Shown here one piece after another: positions 1 to 11,300 of a stretch of 64,000 nt of DNA (its first letter is position 1; the number at the start of each line of letters is the position of its first letter). The translations under genes were made by a program, and so were the position numbers. Source of the DNA: Bimuria novae-zelandiae CBS 107.79 (taxonomy: Eukaryota > Ascomycota > Dothideomycetes > Pleosporales > Didymosphaeriaceae); contig ML976661.1 of NCBI GenBank assembly GCA_010015655.1, positions 421,682 to 485,681 on the forward strand, read 5' to 3'. The notes under the pieces were generated by a model that saw only the letters and a list, made by a program, of their open reading frames with translations, did not search any database and had not been told where the DNA came from.

Positions 1-1384
1 AGCGGCACAAGTCACAGGTCGTCCGCTTGAGCTGCCCTTGAGATATTGAAATTAGGGGAACAGAGTTGGTACTGCTTGAACCTGACATGGTCATAAAAGG
101 GATGAAAGAGGGCCACAGTGAGCCGAAGGACCGGAACCTTCAAATGTAGTGGAATTCGCACGGCGAACCTGCAGCCTCAAGCAACCATGTCCCTGGAAAC
201 GAAACAAAAGTGCCGTGATACTCCCGAGGTCCTCAGGATCTGGAAGATCTTTTATCTACACGGTCGTTCTGGCGTTAGCTCTGGCCCCCATTCCTACATA
301 GGTTCGTAATCAAAGCATCGGCGGATACGAGCCCTAAACGACGGCCAAGCTACAATGCGCGCTCCTTTTTCAGAGAAGATGCTCCTCCATTGATGTAGGA
401 GTTTCAGCGCATACCCAGGTAGTACCTAGATAATGCAGGTTCCTTTGCGAAGCGAGGTTACTGACCGTTCTATCAAGCGTCAGCTTACCTACATTGCTTC
501 AAGCGTCAGCTTACCTACATTGCTTCAAGCGTCAGCTTACTTACGTTTCTTCCAAGCGTCAGCTTACTTACGTTTCTTCCAAGCGTCAGCTTACTTACGT
601 TTCTTCCAAGCGTCAGCTTACGATTTCTTCAAGCGTCAGTTTTGCCATCTAACAGATTGCTACCTAACGATAGGTAGCTTGCACCCAGTCGCTACCACCC
701 AACATCCACCTCCGCCCTCATCGCGCCCTCATCGCGTCCTCATCTTGCGTAATGTTATGTTGCTGTGATTATTACGTTTTTCCGTTTCTGTATGTCGCAT
801 GATCTATTTAGGTTATTGAAGACAATGAAAGAAAAGCTAGCTTGCAGCCCCGTCCTCCAGTCAAAGAGAAACCTTAATGCGCAGCTATTTTAGAGCTGGC
901 ATGCCCTGTATACTGCATGCTTCCTTCAACTACAGCCCGCAAACGACTGCGGGCACAGACATGTAATCGTATACAATTACCTTCCGACAATATGGTACCA
1001 CAGGTACCTAATGGTAGGTATGGTATGTTGTGGTACATGTAGTTGTGGAGAAGTCTAAAATAAGAAAAAGAATGTGCGCCTACTCGTAAGCCAAGAGTCC
1101 TGAGTTGACGATGCAGGGAGAATGTGGTAGTACCATATGTATGTAAGCAAATACACTGTTGGCCAGGCTCTATGGGTAAAGCCGGCCTGCATAAGTGCTT
1201 ACTAGAATGGGAACGAAAACCAGAGCCCTGGAGAGACTTTATACAACCAAGTTATATGTTGGGAAAGCGCAAATCGCTTCCCCAGGTGTATTTTATAGGG
1301 CATATGCAAAGTTCATTTATAATCCTTTCTGTTAGAATAATGCCACGCCTCTCTATTCCGGACATGCCTAGCTTCTAGGTTTAG
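1..1384. other. Unique flank left of the AT-rich block, no supported gene
   Basis: This stretch has balanced base composition, unlike what follows. Its open frames are short (84 residues or fewer, apart from one of 111 residues made largely by a tandem repeat) and none resembles a known protein. It contains a minisatellite (475-639) and, near 990-1040, a cluster of GGTACC/GGTA-type short repeats. Composition turns AT-rich at about 1380-1400. I see no RNA gene and no spliced coding model. Confidence 0.6.
475..639. repeat. 26/27-bp minisatellite, about seven units
   Basis: Each unit begins AAGCGTCAGCTTAC. Two 26-bp units (ending CTACATTGCTTC) are followed by three 27-bp units (ending TTACGTTTCTTCC), then a shortened unit and a final partial AAGCGTCAG. 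The 27-bp units keep a reading frame and translate as a repeated nonapeptide, QASAYLRFF. The units are contiguous with no spacers, so this is not a CRISPR array. Confidence 0.95.
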
Positions 1385-1799
1385 TAACACCTTTTATCTA
1401 GTCTCTCTATATTATGGTTTATAATAATTATTTACCTAAAGATAGAGTATAAAAAGTGGCTAGGAGTAATAAACTAGGTATAAAAAGTAATAATAAAACT
1501 TATATCCCCTTAAACTTATGTAAAATATAATCATTATAATTTTTTTTCTCAAAGTTTTAAATAGTACAATTAACAAATGATGTGGTTAAACTTATTCTTA
1601 TAAATCAAAGTTTTATAACAATTTTTTTTTAAATAATTACTGACGTATCTAATAAGTAAGCGCGCCAGGCAGACTAGCGCGCTACTCTACTAACTTTTAT
1701 AATATATTACCTACTTACAATAATAGCTTAACTACCTATTACTTAATTACTTCATAATAAAGCAGATATTATCTTTACTATCTTAACTATTAACTAAAA

Positions 1800-3745
1800 C
1801 TAAATTTAAAGTAAAAGACGGACTACTACTATATACTAAGCTTCTTAAGGCATAATAAACTAATAATACGCTAGAATCGCTACGTAACGCGATTATAAGC
1901 CTGACTTAAAAAAGCATACTAAGCTAAAAGAGGCGGTAATTATTTAGTACATACTTAACTTAGATTTATAAGTAATTCTACCCACTCTAGGTACTATATA
2001 AGATATAGCGAATAAGCTACTCGCTAGGCGAGGCACTAGTAAGGTTAATAAAAAGTAGTTATATAACTTTGTTAAGTAAATAAATAGCCGTACTATAAGA
2101 TGTAATTGATTATTTAATTAATAGAGAGCTTTATATAAAGATTCTAAGGCTATTATAGTCCGGTTTAAACTTATAGCATATATGAAAGCTACCTATAGTA
2201 TCTATAATTAAAATATTTATAACTTTAATATCACTAGCTTTATAGTAAGCAAGATATTAGCTTAGCTTATTATTATAAACTTAGAACGATAAGATGGGCT
2301 AAAGGCTATTTAATTAGGTTATTAAAACTAAGTTATATTAATTTAAAATATTAAAGCTACTAGCTAAGTAATCCCACCCTTTATTATTTTTACTAGCTAG
2401 TATTACTATTCTGCCTAGTATTAGGATTAGGCTGGTAAATAGGTTAAGGATTACTAAGCTTAGGTTAGGGTTGGGTTAGGATCGTACGGACATTAGGTCA
2501 GGATTAAGTTAGGGTTATACTAGTAGGGGTATAGGTTGGATTAGGTTATTAAAGCATTAGATTAGGATTAGGTTAAGGTTATACTAACTCTATTAGGTTT
2601 TACTAACCCTATTAAGTTAGGCCTAGTATTTAGCATATAAAAGATTTCTTAGATTTCTTAGGAGTTGTTAATAATTTAACCCTAGTATAGCTTAATTATA
2701 ATACTCTTAGAACGTTAGCTGTAATAACTATCTGTAATAAATCTTATATAAAATTAATAAAAACTAGAAAATTTTAATATAGACGCTAGTAACCTAACCA
2801 CGACCTATATATTAGGTTAGGATTAGGTTAGGATTAAATTAGGATTACGTTAGGGTTAGGTTAGGATTAGGTTAGGTTAGGTTAGGATTAGGTTAGGTTA
2901 GGTTAGGGTTAGGTTAGGATGTAATAGAGTCTAATCCTAACCTAATCCTAATCCATTTACCAGCCTAACTAGGATAATAATATACTTTATAACTAGACTT
3001 TTATAATTAGAAATAATAGCTAAACTACTAATAAACTCAAAGTAGAGTAACTAAAGCACTTTGTTAAGTATACAGTAAGACGTAGGATAGGTAGCTACTA
3101 ACTACTTATACCTAATAGCTATAAGAGCTATAACTTACTTAAGTTTTAGTAGCTTTATAAGAAGAATACTCTCTGTACTCTTTATATATTACTTTATTTA
3201 TTACACCTTTTATAGCTACTTAATATTAGCTACTTTTTGCATTTAAAGCGCGCGTATAGTCGCCAGATTAAGAGCCTAATACGTGGCTATATTAATTATA
3301 TTATAAAGTTAGAGTTTTTACTAGTCTTTAACGTAGCCTATAAGTAGTTAATTATAACAGAGAATATTTACGCAAGCTTTAAAGGTACTAGCCTAGCCTT
3401 ATATGATATAGATATAGTAATATAAAAGCTTAATATATAGCTTTATACACTAACGCTACCTGCGCTAGAAGCTATTTTATAAAAAGCTAAAATACTAAGT
3501 AACGTGTGCGAGTTAGAGGCTTAATTGATATTAATATATAATAAGATTTAAAGATATAAGAACTTATTACTTACTTTTATATTTATAGTATTTAATTAAT
3601 AAAAAAAAAAGGACGCTAAGGTTATAATGTATAAAGCTACGCTTATACGTAAGTAGATAGCAAGACTTAAGAAGGCTAATAAGGGTACTATAATACGTAA
3701 AAAGAAAAAAAAAGTAGATAACACACTTTATAAGTGAGCTAATTA
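1800..3745 (+). pseudogene. Pogo/Fot1-type transposase ghost, split by an insertion
   Basis: Reading through many TAA/TAG stops on the + strand gives the fungal pogo (DDE_1) transposase. A segment before 2427 reads RDYKPD, then KEAVII*YILNLDL, then a catalytic-domain start YNFNITSF (normally YNFDETGF) and the PPFIIF motif. After 2968 the protein resumes with TTNKLKVE*LKHF, LLKF and LKRAYSRQI, and ends in a basic tail near 3740. The gap coincides exactly with a TTAGG-rich element at 2427-2968. I did not find the terminal inverted repeats of this copy. Identity rests on motif order, which is well known for this family. It is non-functional. Confidence 0.8.
2427..2968. mobile_element. TTAGG-rich inverted-repeat element inserted in the pogo ghost
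   Basis: The ends are inverted copies of TTAGGCTGGTAAAT (left 2427, right ending 2968). Next to each end are runs of TTAGG, TTAGGATTAGG and TTAGGGTTAGG, densest at 2811-2935. The middle (about 2640-2760) is AT-rich and non-coding. The element interrupts the pogo coding trace, so it behaves as an insertion of about 542 bp. A flanking CTAG lies close to both ends, but I cannot fix the target duplication. The same end sequence in a variant form occurs at about 23310-23349. With no coding capacity it would be non-autonomous. Resemblance to the TTAGGG telomere repeat may be origin or coincidence. Confidence 0.6.
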
Positions 3746-4130
3746 CTCCGCTAAGACCTTACTAAAATCTGTACTTTACACAATAGTATAAAACACGTAT
3801 AAGTAGTTATAAGAAAGTATAGTAGCCTAATTTACTTAGAATCTAGTTTTATAGACTACTTATAAGTTATTTTATTATGCCTAGCCTTGCTATACCGATT
3901 ATAGCGCTATTAAGCAGGCCTATTTTAATTAGTACGCACCCTCTTCTTTATAAATTTTCTATTATTACGCGTTGTAAAGCTCTTTAAGGTAGCTAGTTAC
4001 TAATTATTAGTAGCTATTAAAACTCTTCCCTGCTATAATTTCTTTCTTTTATATAATTTACGTTACGTAGTAGCCTTATTAGTAGCTTAAAGCTTAGCAA
4101 TCTGCTTTTACGCTAATACTAGCTTATACG

Positions 4131-4167
<37 letters not shown>

Positions 4168-4904
4168 GCCATTTACTTTTTTAAAGGCTTTAACTATACT
4201 TATTAGGGAACTATTTAGGTATAGCCTGGTGGATGGGTTAGTATCTACCTAGGCTGAGTTAGGGATTGGGTAGGGTTAGTTTGTGCGTGGGTTATAGGTT
4301 AGACTAGGGTAAACCGTGCGTTAGGTTAGGATTAGGCTAAGGTTATTTAAGCGTTACAGAGTAACTATAATAATCTAATATTATATTAAAATATCATAGT
4401 AGCCTTTAGAGTTTTAAGTAATGTTAAAATACACTGTATAGTTAAGAACTTAATTAAAATAGCTAATAATTATAGTACATATTTCTAATAGTAATTAAGA
4501 CTTTAACGCTTTTATAGATAGCGTTATTATTCCTCTTCTCTTACTTCTACCTTTAACTCTACTTTAGTATCTCCTTTTACGTTTTCCCTAATAGACTCTT
4601 AAGGCACTAGTAAGTCTAGTAGATTATTAACTTTATTATAAGACTCTTTATTATTACCTAGTAATACTTATAATACTACTTTTATTCCTGGTGGTGTAGG
4701 CCTCTCGTCCGCCATATAAGTAATTAAGTCTTAAAAAATTATTATTTATTATATTATTTAAGTAGAAAGCCTGTGCCTTTAATTATGAATTATGTTATTA
4801 GTAATATTAAAATCGTGCTTAACACTGATTTTAGTAATTAGTTTAGTAAGTGTATTTATTATAACTTATACTAATTAAAAGTATATAAGTGTATATAACT
4901 TCTA
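2969..4904. other. Pogo 3' part, then degraded sequence with telomere-like repeats
   Basis: Up to about 3745 this is the C-terminal part of the pogo ghost. Beyond it I recognise no protein. It holds a CTA microsatellite (4131-4167) and a patch at about 4222-4345 that begins AGCCTGGTGGATGGGTTAG and is rich in GTTAGG/TTAGGG variants. That patch resembles the end of the 2427-2968 element. From 4350 to 4900 only AT-rich sequence with short frames is visible. Confidence 0.5.
4131..4167. repeat. (CTA)n microsatellite
   Basis: About twelve uninterrupted copies of the trinucleotide CTA/TAC. It has no coding context. Confidence 0.95.
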
Positions 4905-4959
4905 CCATCCTAATATATTAGATTATTAATTTTTATTATATAAGTAGTACTTAGGTGGA

Positions 4960-5690
4960 ATTCTCCTTCTTTATAGATTTAGCTATAGACCTCTATAGAT
5001 TCCTTTATAAAGAAACCCTAACTTATATTTAAAAAGCTATTAGTTTACTAAGTATGCGTTTAGAACTACTTTATTATAATCTTTACCTAAAGGAGCTAGG
5101 CCCTAAGGTGTAACCTCTACTATTATAGTTATTATATTAGTTAAGATAGGTAAATAATTATTCTTAATAATTATATTTATAGTATAGTTCCTAGGTATCG
5201 TCCTAAATAGTAGTTAGAGTTATGCTATAATAAACATTTATAATATTAATACCTTGTATGTAGTAAGCTTCTAAGTTAGATTAAAAATAATTATATAGTT
5301 AAATAGGAATCTACGATCTACGTCTATTTTAGAGTAGTACTTACTTAATTTTTCTCTATTCTTTTTAGCTATAACCTTTACTACTATAGGCTAGTCTATG
5401 TTTTCTCTATAGCGTGGGTACTCGTCGTCTAGGTCCTCTACTATCCTATTTAGAAAATGAAAGAGATAGTTACATATATGCTAAAAATATTAAATTTAAG
5501 GATTTTAGTTCTCACTTATAGCATTTATTACCTCGTTAAATCGTTTTAGTATATCTATAACTAGTTTAAAGTAGTGCTACTTAGTAGATAATAGCCTAAG
5601 TCGCTTAAAGTTACTAGAGTTAACTTTAGCTATATTACTATTTTCTAACTTAAGACCTTTTAAGGCCATTTATTATATAAGCTATTTATT
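4960..5690 (-). pseudogene. hAT-like transposase ghost
   Basis: On the minus strand, between stops, the traces read STK*HYFKLVIDILKRFNEV (about 5520-5600), then YPRYRENID*PIVVKVIAKK and REKLSKYYSKIDVDR, followed by FLFNYIIIFNLT. This order matches the part of fungal hAT transposases that lies before the C-terminal dimerisation domain. Neither end and no target duplication could be fixed. The assignment rests on recognition of these segments only, and other transposases remain possible. Confidence 0.45.
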
Positions 5691-5699
5691 AATATATAG

Positions 5700-8063
5700 C
5701 TACAGTTTAACCGCGCGCGCGCAAAGGTGAAATATTAAATTCTATTATAAATAACTAATAACTATTTCCTAGGCGATAGGGTTTACTAGGTAGAGATAAA
5801 ATGATTATAACGTTATGGTAATGCGTTAATAGTAATATAAATTACTTAAAGCTTTTAGTTACTTAGCACGTAATAAAAGTATATAATAATATTATTTATA
5901 CTTTATAAAGAGAATTATAAACTAATATTTACATCTTAATATCTTAAATATAGAGTCTTTATAACTACTTACTATTTATAAGCTTATTAGGTGCTACTAG
6001 CTGAAGGTGGTCAATAATATCCGAGATAATGGAATTAATAATATAGATTATACATAGGATAAATTTTTTTATAACTCTAATTAACATTCTCCTTAAGTAA
6101 CTTCTCTTATAGAGTACGAGTAAATGTACTGTTATTATTAACATGATTACTAATAACAGCTAGACGGCTTTATATTGTATTCGTTATTAAAAAAATCCGA
6201 GGAAGACCTATTACTAGTTTTAGACTATTATATTTCCCGCATATAGGGATAAAATCTTGTAGCTTTTCTTAGAGCTTTTAGTTATAGGTAACATAGTATC
6301 CCTTAATTGCAAGGAAGCTAAGGTGGGTTACTATAGTTTATCTATTCAACGTAATTAAAATCTTGGTTATTTAGTTAAGGTTATTGAAAATAGTTGCTTT
6401 AGCTTGGCAAGAGTATTTCTTAAATATAATTCTAAACTTATAATAGCTAGTTATTACAGCGAATAGTTAAAGGAATTAGACGAAGCGTTAAAATAAGGAT
6501 TACTTAATTATTTAAAAGTACTCAATACTATTAATTACTACTTAGACAAGCTCTTGCTTAAAGGCCAAAGTAGAATAAGATAAAAGCTTAATCAGCGTCT
6601 TTCTATTCTAGGGTTGGAAAATTGTAAGCGAGGTAGATCCTAGATTATAAATAAGAACTATAGTACTCTAATAATACTTAGTTTCTACATGGTTCGCAAG
6701 GTGCTTCGTCCTAATACCTTAGCTTATTATATTAGTACTAATAAGTGGGAAAGAATAAGCCCGTAGTAAATATAGAATACGTATGGAGAGTTATATAAAA
6801 GCTTAGTGGCTTCTTTAAAGCGGGTTTACACTAGGCTAATGCGAGCTTACGAATTCTAATATGGACTACTCTTTATAGGATCTACAGACTATATAATTAT
6901 AGCCTACTACTTATTTTAGGCAGATATTAGCTCTCGTTATTCCTCTTCTCTAATATATATAGCAAGATATTTAAATAAGGTAATTAGTATTATCCTATTA
7001 TGCCTTCGAAGACGTTGGCTTTAGGTTATAAGATAGTATAGTATTTCTAGATAATTACCAGTTGACTAGAGTGCAGGTAGACTGCTAGATTATTTAGTTA
7101 TGCTAATACAACGCTAAAGCTGTAATAAAAGACTATAATAAAAACTTAATATAATTGTAGTAATAGTAAAGAGATAGACTATTTAGACATACTAGTAGTA
7201 TCTCTTAGACTTTCTAACCTTGTAACTATTTAATAACGCGTACAATAGCATTATTATACTACTAACTTAGACTAAAATTAAATACCTTATATCTAGCTTA
7301 TAGTAATTCTATATCTAATTAGATATTGGTATTAGTATTACTAACTTAAAAAACCTAGCGTCTTACAAGGGTTTTAGATTATACCACAAGCTATAATTAT
7401 TAACGATTATAACTACTGGTTACTACAGACTTTATCTAGCGCGGATTTAAGTTTCTGGCTTATTTATTATTATTAGACTTAATTAGCACATTCCTTTTAG
7501 CTTAACTCTAAACATCCCTCCTAACTTAACTCTAAATACCTGTCTATTCTAAGAAACACTATATGAAGTTCCACTTAAACCTGTGCCTATTATTCCTTAG
7601 TCTTATACTTAGTTTCTATTATATTATAGTATATATTAATCTCTAAATTAATATCCTCCTTAATCTTTTTTTATATTTATTACTATTATTACGATTTCCT
7701 AAAACGTTATACGGCGATACAGGCTCGCATTGCCTATAATAATTAGTACGTATATATAATAAAAAAATATACTAACTTATTACTATCCTTTATCTGTCAC
7801 TATTGCTAGTTCCTCTTTTAATAGGATATTTATAAATGTCTGCTATTTAGTCTTAGCCTTCTTACTTTTAAGAGAGTTAGTCTCTAGCTTTGCTACTCCG
7901 TCTAAGTAGGTTTACGTAAGATATTGTTAAGGACGTCGCTATAGCTAAATATTTAAGTACTTAAGTAACTTTAGAATTTCAGGTTAGAGTTTATAATATC
8001 TAGTTATAAAAGCTTAGCTAGGATTTCTATGTACTAGCGATTGTTAATTTTTAATTATATATT
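5700..8063. other. Degraded AT-rich sequence, unidentified
   Basis: Only short broken frames are visible on either strand. The sequence from about 7600 to 8063 continues after the gypsy element at 14365, because the element is an insertion with a clean 5-bp duplication. On the minus strand the two flanks contain lysine/arginine-rich traces (for example RATVIRKEKKALKIAKN near 14600), so an older element was interrupted here. I cannot name it. Confidence 0.4.
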
Positions 8064-8332
8064 TGTAACGGCCTGGCATGCCGGCAGGACACATGACCTC
8101 GCGTGAGAGGCGCGACTGCCTCACGCCTGGGTGCAGCTGCCTCACGCCTGGGCGCAGCTGCCCACGCACCCAGTGTAGTTATCTCGGATAGATAGATGTT
8201 CCGTGCCGAGCGGCAGCGCATAAAAGCGCCGCAGGCCTGTGTACCTACAGTCTCCTCATCTTAGTGTAGCTAAAATAGAGCTAACCTACCTTATCTACTC
8301 TCTTAATGCAGGAGCCTGTGCCCGTTCTTATA
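8064..8332 (+). repeat. 5' LTR of the gypsy element
   Basis: It starts TGTAACGG and ends TTCTTATA, which corresponds to CCTCACA in the 3' copy. It is much more GC-rich than its surroundings. It contains a 21-22 bp internal duplication (CTGCCTCACGCCTGGG twice) and a TATA-like GCATAAAAGCG suited to an LTR promoter. Confidence 0.95.
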
Positions 8333-11300
8333 TTATACTAAGATTTCTTTACTTAGCTAAAGATAGTAATAAAATATTAAGTTAAACCGCTTAATCTGCC
8401 TGCGCGTATAACTTAATAATAACTACCTTAAAGGATCTATTACATAACTACGCTAAGCTATTAGTTTGTTATAGAGTATAATTACCCGCAACGAGAGGTC
8501 CTAATACTACTAAGCAACGTACTACTTAAAAGGAGTTAAAAAACATAGTTTAAAAATAGCACGCTATAGCTAGCTAAGAAAGCTAATTAGCCTACCGCCC
8601 TTTACTTAATAAACGTGTTATACAGGCAACCTACTACTTACGCAAAGAGGGCTATAAGAGCCCTAGCCTCTATAAGAGAGGAACCTATCCCTACTAACTA
8701 TTCTAAGCACTACCTGCTCGCCTTCTCCCTACTAGAGAACTAATAACTAGCTGCTCTACCTATAGTATTAATAAAATAGCACTAAAACACCTATTTATAG
8801 CGTTAGTCTTAGAAAAGGAGATACTGGGCAGCGCGTACAACCTATCCAAGCCCTTTATTTACTAAGAACACGAAATCTAGAGCTACGGCTCTATTACTAA
8901 GGAAAACCATAATTAAGACACTTCCCTAAAACTTGCTCGTATCTAGCAAGGTATTAATAAGGACCTCTTATAACCTCCCTAGCTACCTACGTTTACTAGT
9001 AATAACCTAATCACTACGACGCTAAAGGCCGTAATTAAGCATTTTAGGCAGGAACTAGTAAAGATTACTATAGAGTTAGTTAGCTAGCTACTTCTTCGTA
9101 GTGTAAAGCAATAATAACTACATATATACTGCCAGATCACTACTAATACCTTAGCTAAAGGCGAAGGGCTGCATAGAGCCCTTATTTAAGCGCAGCAAAA
9201 GATAGACAGGTTAGAAGCCTAACTTACTAAACAGGCTATAGCAGGCTCTACCTCTAATATACTAGTAACTTAATCTTGTATAACTAAATTCTAAATCCTC
9301 CTTTAGACCCTAAGCTAGAGCGTCCCCTCCGCTAATAACCCGCTAAGCTCTAAGTCTAATAAGCCTAATAACTTATGTTTTTTGCGCTTATCACCGTTTA
9401 AGCCTATTACTTATCTATATACACGCTTTTTAGGCGCAAGCTAGCGCTTAGTTAAGTTCCTAGACCCTCCGCTACTCTTAGACGGCAAGACAACTACGAC
9501 CTTTAAGCACTAGAGGGCCTATATAGAGAATAAACTTTGGTCCAACCGCGATTGGTTTATAGGAGAGACTTTAACTTATTAGTTAGCAGGTAGCTTGCGC
9601 TGCATTATAAGGCAAAAGAAGTCTACTTAGAAGCTAGTAAACTTAGCTATAGAGTAGAGGCGTAATTAGATAAATGCCTAACAGGCCTTCTTCTCCTTAT
9701 ATAGGTCGCCAAAAGCTTACTCTATTATATTTATTATAAATTTACTATTAATGCGTTCGCCACCGTCTTATAGAGCTCTAATTAAAATTATAAGTTAGTT
9801 ACGGGCGGGATCCTCTGTGCGTGTAGTTATATTACTCGAGACTACCTAAATAGCCCTATTAATTAGAAAGCGTTAAAGGCCAGCGATTCAGCACCGCAAG
9901 CTAATAAAGAGGTATATTATAAGACTAAGGACGGAGGCTTCCTCTCTTCTAACAAGGAATCGGGAAAAGTATTACTCTAGGGGAAGTCTCCTTCCTAGAG
10001 AATCCTATAGGAGCTACTAGCATACAAGACCTCTTATTTAGCGAAAGTGCTTTCACTCTGCCCTGCCGCATCTTAACAAACGGGCTAGTAATTAGGTTAA
10101 AGGCTCTTATTAACACAGGCGCAGGTAGCTACGTCCTAGTCTACTTTAAACACCTCTATATAATTAAGAAGGGACTTAAGGCATCTATTAAAAGCATAGA
10201 AGCTATTCCCCTAGCTAGATATAATAGTTAACTAAACGGGTAGGTAAATAAGCACTTTTAGGCTAACCTAGTGCTAGACGGCCACCGCCTTACTACTTAC
10301 TTTATACCCTGCGACACTAGCTACCACGACCTTATAGTCAGCCGCAAGCTTCTTAAGGAAGCTAACGTTTAGATTAACTATAGGCAGTAGATACTTAAGT
10401 AGCTAGATATAATATAGATTAACTATAAATAAGACATTATTATCCTAACGCAAGGCACAGCTACAGAAATTAATTTTAAGTATTAGGTAGATACTAACTA
10501 ACGTGATAAGCTCATGGACGTGGCTATTATACGGCATATCTACTACTTATCGCAGCAATCCCCTCAGCGTCGTACCTACCAGAAGAACCTAGCGAAGATA
10601 GAAAAGTAGCTCCGCTACTAAGCGCTGCCGTTATAAGAGTAGTAGCTAACTCGCCCTAAACCTATCTCCCGCGAGGACCTCGCTAAGGCAGGCCTTAAGA
10701 TTAATATTATAAAAGCCACGGCATTTATAATTAATACGTGTTAGAAAGAGATAGTTATTAGCTATATTAGTGTTTACGAAGTAGAGAAGCTAATCCAAGA
10801 CCGTAAGGAGGAGCTAGGCTAAATAGACCCGCCAGATCTAGACAAAGAACTCTACCAGCTTCTTATAAAGAAGTTACCATTCCTAGGCTATACGGGCGCT
10901 ACCCTAGCTTACTTCTTAAAGAAGGACTCTAACGTACTACCTCTACACTATAATAGCGTTAATTACAACATTAAGCTAACCGCGGATAATATACTAATAT
11001 TAAGCCTACTATATAGCATGTCTCTAGAGTAGTTATAGCTTGTTAAGGATTACCTAAATAACTACCTCTAACGCGGCGTTATTACTTACAGTAACGCGCC
11101 CTACGCCTTACTAGTACTATTTACTAAAAAGCTTAAAGGGGAGTAGCGATTTTATATTAACTATTACAAGCTTAACGCTATTATAAAGAAAGATATCTAT
11201 CCTATCCTACTTATCTAAGAGACCCTTGCGAGGCTCGCCCGTGCTAAGATATTTACTAAGCTAGACGTACGGCAGGCCTTTTATCGCATTTAACTAGATA

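Noticed and set aside
475..639. Possible CRISPR array
   Set aside because: Repeats are directly adjacent with no spacers, and the organism is a fungus.
2811..2935. True chromosome end
   Set aside because: The TTAGG runs are degenerate, flanked on both sides by transposon coding traces, and bounded by inverted ends. They are internal.
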